From Bryum argenteum (lineage: Eukaryota; Streptophyta; Bryopsida; Bryales; Bryaceae): a stretch of DNA of 64,000 nucleotides. The notes under the pieces are model-generated. The model was not told the origin of the DNA. It saw only the letters and a list, made by a program, of their open reading frames with translations, and ran no database searches. The stretch spans positions 3,049,601 to 3,113,600 of the forward strand of contig CM073322.1 of assembly GCA_037043015.1 (NCBI GenBank), given 5' to 3'. The position numbers were made by a program, and so were the translations under genes. Shown piece after piece: positions 15,916-27,469 of the stretch (its first letter is position 1; every line of letters begins with the position of its first letter).

Positions 15916-16769
15916 ATGTATGGATTCTATTCACGCAACCCACACAACCTAAGACTTGAAGTTGTAACATAGAAAAATTGTGCCTTTGCTCAATTTACGA
16001 GATTCAAATGATCATACCCTTATGAAAACTAAGTTTATATATTCAACAAATTGCAATGAAAGGGTGTTTGAGGTGTTTCTTTCTACTTAACAACAGTTCC
16101 GTCAAAATGGCGTTATTCTACTAAAATGGCACTTTTTGGGTGCTTAAAATGAAAAAAATGATGTTGGTTTTCGTCGAGTTTTGACATAATAAGGTAAATA
16201 TTTTTGAACGGCCGTTCAAAACAGCAATGTCTCTTAACGGCCGTTCAAAACAACAATGTCTCTTAACGGCTCTTCAGAAATATTGGCCTTTTACTGTGTC
16301 CAAAGGTCAAAAACCATGAAAGATGTGCGATATTATGGAAAATAGGGTGATATTACAGAAATTTTGGTGATATTACGGAGTACATGTGTGATATTAATAA
16401 ACATGTCATTTTGTAGGCATAAATACTTGTGAACCTCACTTCAAAAATATGCTTGTAAAATGATACGTTTGCATAACATGGTACTTTAGCTCTGCTAAAA
16501 TGGCACATGGAATAGTGCCAATTTTAATGGAATTGATGTTACATATTATACACTTGAAATCAAAGATGACCACTTACAGGACTATCAAGCTGCCCCTTTG
16601 CTCCGCTCACTGTTGTCATAGACTCCTTGTCACTTGCGCGCTCACTCCTTCAATCACACTTGCCTCCAAGAATTGCCTCGCCTACTTTATCAAACCCTCG
16701 GCTCAACTTTTGTAACCCTACATTCCACTGTGAAAGTGGTATTTTTCCTTCCCCTTCGTTACAGTTGGA
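15916..16769 (+). repeat. Module D split by module B (copy 5)
   Basis: The start of D (15916-16090) is followed by a B module (about 16091-16545, ends degenerate). D then resumes (16546-16769) with 'gatgaccacttacaggac' and the minus-strand peptide SERASDKESMTTVSGAKGQL. D is then interrupted by the 54-bp minisatellite. Confidence 0.55.
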
Positions 16770-16956
16770 CATTGCTCCCCGTATCTCCTCTTGCTTTCCG
16801 CAAGCTGCCTTGGCCCTCGTGTTTTTGTGTTTTTGTATCTGCTCTTCCCTTCGGCAAGCAGCCATAGCCCACGTTTTCTTGTGGTTTTGTATATCCTCTT
16901 GCCTTTTGCAAGCAGTCTTGGTCCTTGTGTTTTTGTCTTTTTGTATCTGCTCTTGC
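16770..16956. repeat. 54-bp minisatellite, left part
   Basis: About 3.5 units of a 54-bp repeat whose core is TTGCCTTCCGCAAGCAGCCT followed by a T-rich half. The array continues at 28286 beyond the CACTA element, which therefore inserted inside it. Because 54 is divisible by 3, several frames on both strands stay open; these are not genes. Confidence 0.9.
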
Positions 16957-17198
16957 CACTAGTACAAAACCACGATTATTTGACTGGGGGCACTTGACTG
17001 CCTAGTCAAATTTTTAAAAACGAGTCAAAAATCGTAGTAAAATTGTCCATAGTCAAGGCTTAGTCATATGTGTAGTCAACAAATAGCGGCACCTCGATGG
17101 GAACGCTGGGGAACAGAATTTCAGTGTGTTCCCCGACGGACGTCATCTCCTTTGACGCAGTCCTCCCCGAAATATGACTGCACGCAGTCATAAGACAT
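16957..17198. promoter_or_regulatory. CACTA left subterminal repeat cluster
   Basis: Contains repeated TGACT and AGTCA half-sites, some paired as palindromes such as TGACTGCACGCAGTCA (17176-17191). By analogy with En/Spm these are transposase or TNPA binding sites. A TIR-like string TACTACAAAAAAATCC follows at 17199. Confidence 0.7.
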
Positions 17199-18129
17199 TA
17201 CTACAAAAAAATCCGGGATTTTTCAGATGCTCTCCATAATGCTGAGTGAGTTTGAGTTTTGAGGTTTCGCTTCGGTTAAGCCCAAATCCTGGTCTCTTTG
17301 CATAATTATTTTATTCGTCACTGTACAAATTTTATTTGCAAGTAACTATCTAGGACATCAAAATCACATAAGGTTGTATCTCTGTTAGATCTAAGATTTC
17401 AGATGTAAATTAATGTGAATACCGGCAAGGAGATAGTTACAAGTACTAATTAAAGACTATCTTCTGAAATCATATTGCTTATGCAAATGGTTACTAGAAG
17501 TACATATTTAATCCAGTGCGGAACAACATGATCATCAATTCATCGACTTCTCATAATGATTCATGGTACATTCATAGCTAGTTAATTGAAAAATTAAAAA
17601 TTAATGAGACAGCCAATTCCCCTTCTCAGGTTGGAGGTAATTATTAGCATCAAAGTTTATGATCTTTATGATCCGTGATAAAGTTGATAGGTTAAGAAAA
17701 ATCTGAGTATGGTGACTCCATACACCTTCTCAATCATATAAGTTCAAAGGAGTTTGGATCATAAAAACGACTTTGTCAAATGGCCCACTTAGGCAAAATT
17801 TGGTGCACATCATGCATGGGTACATATTAGCGTGAATCCTGGCGGCAATTTGTGACAAGTTTCAGCATTCATGATCACTGATTTGTACAGGTACAGCTCA
17901 TGCCTTAGTGAAATACACGAGGGACAAACATGCTCATACAATGTTTGGACAATTGTAACTATCCTGCATCCAATGAAACAAGATTCTAACATCAAAAACA
18001 TAAAGAGCGCTAAAGGCCAGGGAGGGTAATGTAACTTTTCGAAAACCAATACTAACAAGCGAAGGTAGGAAGTACAATCACTTGCAACGAGGCTAGCTAG
18101 CGGTAGTTCTTGCTATGGTGTATGTAGTT
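17199..18129. other. Noncoding left part of the CACTA element
   Basis: Lies downstream of the transposase stop. It holds no convincing reading frame; the ORF-like stretch at 17810-18058 has no recognisable content. It is presumably 3' UTR and spacer, and has no TGACT repeat cluster. Confidence 0.45.
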
Positions 18130-21100
18130 TCAAATGTCAGGGTCTTCTGAATCCTGAATGTGCATCTCCATATTCACTTCATTCGTACTCATCATCCGAC
18201 ACCCTTGAAGTACTGGAGCGCTTTGTGTAACATCATCCACATGTATATTTGGTAGTAGGCCTGGATGTGCGTCAACACATTGCATCTGAAGACATTGTAG
18301 CTCGGGGAGATCATCAGTGCTTGAGGCAACTCGAACACTGCGTGGTATTCTTCGAAGCACGATCTTCCATCCTGGATTATCTACTACGTCGACGGTATAG
18401 ATCTGTTGAACATGTCGGGGAAATGCAAATGAGTCAGCCGAGAACGGGATCAATCTCCCGAACTCGATAAGCGTGAATCCGTACTCGTCGCGCTTCACTG
18501 TCGCTCGGGCACCAGATGTATTCGCCTTTACCCAATTACAATACAGTACAACAAGTTCGTACCTCCCGAAGTTGACTGCTATGATCTCCTCCACCCATCC
18601 AATGTACTCCAAGTTTGCATTTCTGATGTTTCGATCTTGCAAACTTGCTCGATAGTCTTGTGAGAATGTTGCTGAGACACCGCTGTCACATGTGAGTAGA
18701 TCAGCTTCTGCTGTGCGGACACGAATATGATTCCCGTAAGCGTACATGGATCGATATGACCTTGCCTCCAACGATGGAGGGAAAACCAAAGCTTTGACAT
18801 CCTCTGCTGTGTCATGTCCTCTCTCCAAATTGCGCTTAATTTCTGCAACAAACCATTTGTGAAACGCTTGCGCTTGCAAATAATCCGGGACCTTGGAATT
18901 CTGGCGACGGTTCTGTCTTCGCCACTCCCCCCTTGCACGTTCTTTGGCGGCCATTGTTGCGGTATATTGTCTACATTGCAAGCATGAATCGGGTTAATTA
19001 GGACATGATTTATGCAAAAGTAGCTGTGCATACCACGCAACAGAAGGTGGGATGTTCATTGCTTACTCTCTGTAGATTTCTAGTATATCGGCGTTGTTGA
19101 GGACGAATTCGTGAATCCATTGACGCAGCTTATCTGTTAATATCATGCGGCGGCCGTTGCCTTCCAGTATCTCATCGTACATTCTTGGGTCTTCCATATC
19201 ATCCCAAATCCGACGTTGCGTTAAGGTGCAGTCCTGCATGTATTCGGTGCAGAAGCCAAGAGTTTTGTCCATCACGTACCCCGCTGCCATCGATCCCTCC
19301 GGGCGGTTACGTTGTCGAACATAGCCTTTTAAAATTTTGAGATACCTCTCCACTGGGTACATCCATCGTGTGTGTACTGGTCCACAAATATCCAATTGTT
19401 GAACAAGGTGAATTGGAAGGTGGGACATGACATCAAAGAATGAAGGGGGGAAAACCTTCTCAAGCAAGCACATTGCTATAGACGTCTCCTCTAGCAACCC
19501 CTTTATACTTGTTGGATCGATAGCCTTCATACACAATTGATGAAATACCCGACATATTCTTAGAATGGCTACACGCACGTCCTTCCGCAGCAACGTCCGG
19601 ATGCAGAGGGGTAAAATTTGCTGCATCAATACATGGTAGTCGTGGGATTTCAACCCCTTTAAGTCACCATCTGTAGTTATCCTCTTTGCTAGATGCCCGA
19701 CGTAGTTGGTGGGCGTTTTCAAACCCCGGAGTATTCCTACGAATATTTCTTTTTCCTTCTTCGAAAGAACATATGGAGCTGCCGGTAGAGCAAGAGACCC
19801 CGGCTTCTTTCCAGGTATCGGATGCAACTCTGGGCGTATGTTCACCTCTGTTAAATCCAGACGGACTTTTAGCGAGTCTTTCAATCCCCATATTTTTTTC
19901 AATATGTTCTCGCATAGGTTTTTTTCACAGTGCATGACATCTAAAACATGCCGAATCATCAGGAACTGCAAAAGCGGAGGGACAGAATTAGTGATCATTA
20001 GTAGTAATGTTAACACCATCACAATGTGTACCCCCATGCATAGGAATGTAATGTACGGAGATAAAGTGACGAACCTTCCAGTATGGAAGGCCATACAAGG
20101 CCGATAAGCGCTTCACCCCTGTATCATGGACTGGATCAATTTCACCGTCATTCGTTGTTGGAGATGACTGAAGTTGCCATCTGCGTCGTTGAAGTGCAAA
20201 TCGCATAATATCCCGCCCTTTCAAGTTTCGTGGGGGGGGGGACGCTGTTCTTCGTGGCCATCGAATGCTCGCTTCATTCGCCGATATGGATGGTTCAATC
20301 TCAAAAACCTCCGATGACCTAAGTAGATGTTCTTCCCGAGGGCGGTTGATCTCCTTGTAGTGACGTGTGGTCCACATTCTGGGCAGCCCCTGTAACCTTT
20401 TGTTACTTGCCTTGAGGCTAAGCTATACGCAGGGAAATCATGTATACACCATATTAACATTCCAAACATACGAAAGTGCCTTCTATTCTCAGAAGCAGAG
20501 ACATCTACGGCATCAACACCACCCCATAGTATTTGCAACTCCTCTATTAGTGGGGCCATGTAGATGTCTATATTTTCAGATGTCACACTTTCTTTGCCAG
20601 GAATTAACAAGGCTAGCATGATGAAGAATTGCTTTGTAACAAGCCAGGGGGGGAGGTTGTAGTTGAACAGTAGTATGGGCCACGTAGAGTGACTCAACGA
20701 TTGGTTCGAGAAGGGATTAACACCGTCTAATGCCAAACCAAATCGAATGTTGCGTTCTGATGATGCAAACTCTGGGTACAACTTGTTTATGTGTTTCCAT
20801 GCCTTCGAGTCCGGTACGCACTCCACTTTCTCGTCAGTTTTCTCCCTTGTTGCATGCCATTTGTTTAGCTCAGCTAGACGTTTGCAGCGAAACATTCGTA
20901 ACAACCGAGGAATAAGCGGAAAGTGGCGGAGCACCTTCACCGGGCGAGTGGAAAAATTGTGCACATACCTCGAAGTGTTGCATTTAGGACAGACTTTTGC
21001 ATCTTGCAATTCCTTCCTGAATAGGCAGCACCCGTTTTGGCATGCGTGAATGGACACATAGCTCACTCCCATTCGTTGAATGTATTTCATAGCTAGGTAT

Positions 21101-22674
21101 TGGGATGTTGGTAGAGAGTTAGGACATGGCAAGAGCTCCCTCAACAACTTCCACATCTCATTTCTAAAGCTGTTTGTCACACCAAACACTGTAAAGCAGT
21201 TCTGTATAAGGAGGGTGGCTACCAATGTACTGTGCCGAGATCCTTCAAACAACGGCTTTGTTGACTGGTCAAACAAATTCGTCATGTCTTCTACTTCTGC
21301 CTCGCTATCCATGTTCATGTTTGCTTGTGGGTAGTTCATGTCTCCCTCCAGTTCACTTGCAGGTAACTCTAAATGTGATGGGGACGTTTCCTCATCATGC
21401 AGAACTACGTCGTCATTGTCATATCGGCCTAAGCATTCAACAATCATTCGGTGAACATCAACTGTGCCGTCACACAATGTGACCTGATTCTTGTCTACTG
21501 GGCTGGAGCCGGTGACCGGATTGGTTTCTGTTTGGTCCGACGGGCTGTGACAAAGAGGCCGAGAACGTGTTGGAGAGTCCACTTCTACCCTCTACAACGA
21601 CACACGAGCATGAGATCAAACATGAAACCAGTATTCTGGTAATAGTCCACATGCAAGAGACATATAGGAAAAATAAATAAGAATGTGAGTGGCACGAAGT
21701 CTGTGCATCTGTTAGTATCATTCAAAATCAAGTTTGCAAATCGTATTCCTTTATTGATTCACATGATAGAAAGTATACAACTCATCTCCAACTGCAATGT
21801 CTCGGGTTGCGACGGTCATTGTGTACCCCCATTCGTGTGTACACCATGGTCTAGGTAAATCAATGTACTCCCAGATGCAATTCCCTATTTCGTGTCGTCC
21901 TTTACTACTGTTGATGAAGCCCGCAACATTTCCATTTAGTACATCACCATCCTGATAGACATTATTCTGCAGTTGCAAGACGTATCGTTTGAATCGCGGA
22001 TTGGAAGTACATAGTGAACGATACTCAGATCGAGAGTGGAGAGTGCCCACAAACGGCAGCAACTCATCGCCTACAGCTGCTGGCTGCATGGCAAACAAAC
22101 CCCATCCCATGAAAGGGAACTTCGAAACTTTAATCTCCCAAGTACGGCCGAAAAATGTAAACTGCGTCAACTTTGGGATAGGACCTGGATGCCATTGTCC
22201 GTGTAATCTTGTCGACGTTGAAGCGCACGCGTTAGATAATATAGGTGTTCTATCAACGAGCTTTCCTATTATAGGGATCCTTGCCGAAATAGTCCCTTGC
22301 AGAGTTGCAGCGCGTCTGTAATTGCAGCAAGAACAAGCGGCCGACGCTGTTCCTACATTGTTAACACTTGGTCTGCATTAAGTTCCGCTATGTTCTTTGA
22401 AGGAGAAATTAAGGGAATCTCTGACAACAAATTGCAAAGGCCGAAACTGAGAGAGGGTTGTAGATAGGTCACTAACCAGTAAAGATTTCGTGAGTTGGGG
22501 ATCGCGTTTGTACAACCGCAGATGCTTCCGGATTGTCTCCCGACGCATACGTCTCCCCCCCATGCATCGCTTGCAGGGACATGAGTAACTAGTGAGTCCC
22601 TGTGCGTCAGCCTCTTTTTCCTCCTCTTGCCACAATGTCAAGTCCGCCAGCTCCCTCCGCGATTGTGTGTCCAT
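18130..22674 (-). CDS. TNP2-type CACTA transposase with an embedded SET domain
   Basis: Proposed DDE-type transposase acting on the CACTA termini. In coding order: a transposase-associated zinc motif (CPCKRC...RETIRKHL, 22674 to about 22480); a SET-like segment (22377-21763); the TNP2 catalytic region (21591-20075, with HACQNGCCLFRKEL, CPKCNTSRY, FGLALDGVNPF, GCPECGP); a DUF4218-type region (19965-19067, with LDVMHCEKNLCENIL, RYLKILKGYVRQRNRPEGSM); and a DUF4216-type C-terminus (18970-18130). Introns 21762-21592, 20074-19966 and 19066-18971 join the exons in frame. A single frame change falls at a run of ten G at 20232-20241. The first two segments share a frame but a TAA at 22380-22378 separates them, so a short intron there or two separate genes is possible. 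Confidence 0.85.
21763..22377 (-). CDS. SET-like (lysine methyltransferase-type) segment inside the CACTA transposase gene
   Basis: An open frame of about 205 codons reading on from CSCCNYRR to YTFYHVNQ. It has the order of SET landmarks: GWGLFAMQPAAVGDELLPFV (N-terminal strand and GD turn), GNVAGFINSSK (where active enzymes have NHSC), NCIWEY, and VATRDIAVGDELYTFY (C-terminal core with the closing Y). The canonical NHSC is replaced by NSSK, so catalysis is uncertain. Upstream cysteines (CSCC) could be part of a pre-SET-like zinc region. The final codons abut a GT donor (21762-21761). Splicing from there to the acceptor before 21591 continues in frame into TNP2. Alternatively the frame ends at the TGA-free stop 21753-21751, beside an AATAAA, as a separate gene. 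No known CACTA transposase carries SET, as far as I know. Confidence 0.75.
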
Positions 22675-23127
22675 CAATTAATGCATGAAAATGATGAACC
22701 ACTTGACTATGATGATGAACCACTTGACTAAGAGTATGACTATCTTGACTGACAGTAGTCACAGTGTGACTAGAACGGGTCACTAAGAAGGGTTAATTTG
22801 ACTACCCATAGTCAACACAGCCATCTTAGTCATTGGGGATGACTATACAAGCTCAGGAAAATGACTGCAATTTTGAAAAACAACGGCTATTTGTAGTAGC
22901 CAGGGGTGCCTACGAGTAGGTTGGTAGGTGGTTGCCAACCCTAATTGCATTTAAAGCAACGCCGTCATTTGAAATCTTCTCTGATTTGAGTGTCAAATCG
23001 AGTAACATCAACGAAGATCATAGCCGCCTACGCACATGATGTTCTTCTACCTCCTTGCAGTCCGATTTTCCTCCATGGCTGTCATTTTGCAGCAAAATCT
23101 GAATTTTTTTGATCGATTTGGAGAGAG
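22675..23127. promoter_or_regulatory. Divergent promoter with internal TGACT/AGTCA cluster
   Basis: The 450 bp between the divergent transposase and accessory genes. From about 22690 to 22870 it holds at least ten TGACT or AGTCA half-sites, for example TGACTGACAGTAGTCA (22759-22774). This is the same motif as in both subterminal regions, so a protein that binds the ends could also control both genes. A right-TIR-like TTTGTAGTA occurs at 22890-22898. Confidence 0.65.
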
Positions 23128-26100
23128 ATGGAGTCAAGTGAGGGAACGACAGTAGTGGGAGCGAGTGACGAGGTTGGAGAAGAAGAGATCGTGGAGGAGA
23201 CGCTCATTACCGTCACAGCATCCGGCAGCACCGATAACGACAAATCAGACGCCGATTCTGACGCCAAAGCGGCCGGCGAGAACAACGACGGATCTGACGA
23301 TAGAAAAAGTGACGACGACGAGGGCCACAGTGAGAAGGAGGACGTCAGCGACGGTGAAGCAAACAGCAAAGGCGTCGGTGACGAAGGCGAGGGTGACGAG
23401 GGAGAGTGTAGGAGTAGTTCGGCTGCAGAGAGTGACGGTGAGGAGGGCGACGGTGAGGAGAAGGCCGAGGGTACACACAGCGACGGTGATGAGGGCGAGG
23501 GTAAAGAGTGTGAGGACGACGTCGGCAAGGGAAGAGCCAACAGTGAGGGCGAGGGGGGCTCGGGCGACTGTGGGAGTAGCTCCGCTGAAGATAGCGACGC
23601 CGAGGAGCCTGACGCCAAACAAGGCACCGATAAGGCCGAGGGTGTAGAGAGCGACGGTGACGAGGGGGACGAGGGTGAGGAGGGCGACACGGAAGATTAC
23701 ACCCCCTCCAACGAAGGAGACGACACCGACTCCAGCACAAAGTCCTCCGCTGAGTCAGTCGACACAAGCAGCACATCCACATCCGACAGCTCGTCGAAGA
23801 GGCGAAAGAGAAAGCGAGGTAAACGGGCACAGCCGAAGAAGAAGGAGGTTCCGGCACCCGCCTGCGCGTACGAGCTCCAGAGGCAGAAGAACGTTGAGCG
23901 CAATCAGGCCTACCTGAAAGAGCTCGGAATCTCGGGGCTTGCTGCACGGCTGTCTTCGGCAAAAATTCAGTCCCCTTCGAAGTCATCACCAACATCATCG
24001 AAGAGGTTAGAGCACGAGTCAAACTCTCTGCCACTGAATGCTGGTCAATCTATGCAAGTTCAGGCGGTGCTGCGCACCATTGCAAATCTCAGTGACCTGG
24101 AAGTTCAACACATTTTTCGAAATGTAGCTTTATTTCCACAAATTTCTGCCGGAGTGTTAGAGAGAACTGCAATCCTTCTCACCGATGTGTTTGAGGACTC
24201 CAGGAACGTATCTGACGAAGACCTCATTCGTCCGCCCAGAAGGTCTACGCGTTTGAGACCTGAACGGGATTTGTCGCCGCCTGTGAGGAGGTCTGGACGC
24301 AAGATCACGAAGGACGAGTCAAAATTTTTGACACCGCCGAAGAAGCAGCCACCAAGAGCTGTCAAGAAGGGCAAGAAGGTTGCTTCGGAGTCGGAATCCA
24401 CCGCGGACTCAAAATCCAGCGCTGAAGAGGAGGACGAAGAAGAGAACAAGTCGGTAGGGGAGGAACGACCGTTGGAGCCTCCCGTGAAACGGGCACGTCC
24501 GTCTTCACCATCACCGAAAGTGACCCAAGAATCTGCGCCCAAGACTCCAAAGAGAGCGATTCAATTCGACACACTCGCAACCAATCCGCAGGAGTGGAGT
24601 GTGAAGAAGCGGGACAACCTTCCCGGCGCTAGAGGTACCACGATACCGCCAAGGCCCCCTCGGCCATTTGCAACACTGCCAAGGCCCCCTCGACCGTTGC
24701 TGTTTCCTTCAGTTGAGGACATTATCACAGCTACAATACCCACCAAGATGTCAGAGGATACGTGGTCCGGAGATGGCTGCCACCTTGACTTCACGACGCC
24801 GTATGAGCTGTTCGCGGAATCTAATGTTCGAAGAGAAGTGGTGGATTTCCTACCAAGTGCAACACAGAACATGGACGCTCGCGATCATGAGATTGCTGAC
24901 TTGGACTTGGCGATTGAGGAACAACAACTCCAACTCCTCCGGAAGAAAAGGGCGGCCATGCGGTACACGGCAGGTGAGCTTCAACGAGCCGGCGAAGGCC
25001 CAAGTAGTCCCGCTCGGTCGGTCCTACCTCGATGCTCTTGAAAGGCCAAGAGGAGGCAAGTACTCAAGCAACAAGTGGATGTGCTTCCGATCCGAGAAGG
25101 CGAGGGGCAAAAGAGGTTTGTTGTGGAGGTGGACTACTGGGGATTCCGGTGGGGGGATTATTGACAAACGTGGCTAACATGCTTGCGAGGTCAAACAGAG
25201 ACATCGACTTGGCGTCGACAATTATTCGCAGCATGATATGGGGATGTTGATGGCTGTGAAGGAATCGGTGGACAACGTCTTCGAGTACAAGGGAGGCTTG
25301 CAGAGGGTGATGGATAAGGCTTTCCACACCATGTTGAAGGGCCAGCTCAAGAGTGCAAGGTACCAGCTCAAGAAATTGATGCTAGAAGGATCTCCCAAGC
25401 CTCCTCATATTAGACAGGATCACTGGGTAAATCTTTCGAAACTCATAGTGGATGAGCGGAAGATCATTGAAGCAGAGAAGATGCGAGCAAACCGGGCACA
25501 CGTGAAGAGACTCTCCAAGGCTGGTCGCACGGAAGGGGCCGTGAAGTCCAATCTGGTAATGGCCACTCTCACTTAATTATGTCATATTGTGATCGATTAG
25601 GTTGAGAGCCCATGCAGTGACAATGCTGATGATTGACTAATATTCAACTACAAGATGGATTTGTGGCGGCGATGGAGCTTCAAATGGTCTCCAAGTCGGG
25701 AAGAATTAGAGAGAGAAATGGCTCGTGAGAAAGGGGCCCGAAAGCGGAAGGTGGGCGTGGCGTGGTTAGGGAGGTGTCGGGAGGAAGCGGACTAGAGCCC
25801 GATCACCATCAAGCCGAGTAACTCATTTGGCGTCGGAGACGAACCTCGCCTCTCGCAGTCCGGTATAGAGGCGAGCATATCGCTCATTATGGAGCATCCG
25901 AGAATCCCCATTCCAGTCCATCATATGCGGCGCAAAAACAACTCTCCAACCCTCCGGAGTACGCTGCTGCAAAAATCCACACTCTCGGCCAAACACCCTC
26001 GCCTTTGCATTCGCACCTCAACTTAGCTTCTAACCGGGTGGGAGAATCATCACCCAACGGATTATTTTTTTCTTGCACCCATTTGAGATGATGAAACTAA

Positions 26101-27469
26101 TCGTAATGTTTCATTTATCGTGTTTATCGTGTTGAAGATGCCCGAATGTGAAATTCGATCTTCGACAATCAAATGCGTGCTTCTGCACACAGGTAGCTGA
26201 GCGTCCTCCTTCCAGAGCAGATGTCGATGATGGCACACCGGACTTGGAGGTGCTCCGTGAAATCGACGCCATTGGAATTGTTGCATCAACTTCGCCTACC
26301 CCGTTGAAAGAAGACAATGCGGCTCCAAAGGCCGCTTGAAACGGCCAAGAATGACGGAGGTGGAGAAGCTCCAAGCGAAACCCGTGAGCAACGCCCGGAC
26401 TCGGGCAAGATCCGACACTACGGTGTAAGGGTTTAGACCCATGCTGGAAGGCACCGAAGCGAGAAGAGGACCGCTGAGCCGCAGCGTAAAGATAAGGAGG
26501 CTAGTGCGAAGGCAGGGAACGAGGGGAAAGAGAAGGCCCCTGCCTCTGCCAGCAAAGCGGGGAAGGAGAAGAACCTCAACTCCCCCACTAAAGGTAAAGA
26601 GGCAGTTACGAAGGCGGGGAAGGAGAAGGCCGATGCCCTAGCAAGGGCGACGGGGAAAGAGAAGGCCGACGCCCCAACAAGCAAAGCGGGGAAGGAGAAG
26701 GCCGATGCCCAAGCGAGCAAGGCGGGGAAGGAGAAGGCGGACACTCCAATGAGCAAAGTGGCGAAAAAGAAGGCTGATGCCCCAAATGAGCAAAGCGGGA
26801 AGGAGAAGGTCGCGCCCTGCGAGCAGAAAGCGAGGAAGGAGAAGGCGGTTGCAGCTGCCCCTGCAAGCAAAACAGGGAATTCAAAGGAGAGGGCCGATGC
26901 GCTTACAAGCAAAACCAGGAAGGAGAAGCCTTTAGAGGAGACCGCAAAAGCAGCCACGAAGGAGACCAAGAAAGGAGCCACGAAGGAAACGCCAGATTCC
27001 AATGCCACCCCAAAGGAGAAGGCCCGGGGGATAAACAACAATAAATTGGGTAAGGATGGAAAACACCGCCGAACGTCGACTTCAACCGAGGTCTGGCAAT
27101 AACTCCTTCGGAAATTCAGTTTATGGAACTGCATTTTAGCAATTTTCTCTAACATGTGTAACTTTCAACCGTTTGCAGGTTCAATTCGAACCCGGTGACC
27201 AAGTGCACATCATGGGCGTTGACGAGGGCGAAGAAGACAAGATTGTAGCCGATGGAGAAGTGCTCAGCGTGGAGGGGGGCACGTTACACGGCATGCAACT
27301 AACTGAGGGCATGGTATCAGTACAAGTCCTAAAAACATACGACAACAACTACGTCCTCTATCAACCCATCACCCTCGATGATCCACCGGTGACTAAGATT
27401 GGCGAGGCACTCCACCAGTGGATTGCATGGCCCACCGAATTCCTCCGTCACCTAGAGTGTTTTTTCTAA
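23128..27469 (+). CDS. CACTA accessory protein (Ptta/En/Spm type), multi-exon
   Basis: Second gene of the CACTA element, probably a DNA-binding partner of the transposase. ATG at 23128. Residues 1-210 are almost all D, E, S and G. Next come a basic nuclear-localisation-like stretch (KRRKRKRGKRAQPKKK), the helix YELQRQKNVERNQAYLKELG common in plant transposon-associated proteins, and R-rich pairs RRSTRLR and RRSGRK. A strong donor (CAG/GTGAGC, near 24972) ends the first exon. Later coding pieces are 25238-25576 (HWVNLSKLI...ANRAHVKRLSKAG, like the plant Ptta motif), about 26193-26339 (VAERPPSRADVDDGTPDLEV), a KEKAD repeat region (26455-27100), and 27180-27469 (ending GEALHQWIAWPTEFL, like the C-terminal domain of En/Spm-associated proteins). 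The splicing between pieces is not fully resolved. Confidence 0.7.
26480..26925 (+). repeat. Coding repeat: K-A-G-K-E-K-A-D units
   Basis: About nine imperfect units of 36-45 bp encode SKAGKEKADAP-like blocks within the accessory gene. They are highly charged and probably disordered. The mirror reading frames on the other strand are by-products of this repetition. Confidence 0.8.

Noticed and set aside
21751-21760. AATAAA next to the end of the SET frame as proof of a separate gene
   Set aside because: A hexamer alone is weak in AT-rich DNA, and the in-frame splice into TNP2 is equally supported; left open.
23082-23690. Long minus-strand frame rich in S and P opposite the accessory gene
   Set aside because: It is the mirror of the acidic GAC/GAG-rich coding repeat on the plus strand; the plus frame has an ATG, NLS and conserved motifs.
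26433-27155. Minus-strand frame of 240 codons with FSFPALL repeats
   Set aside because: By-product of the KEKAD coding repeat on the plus strand.
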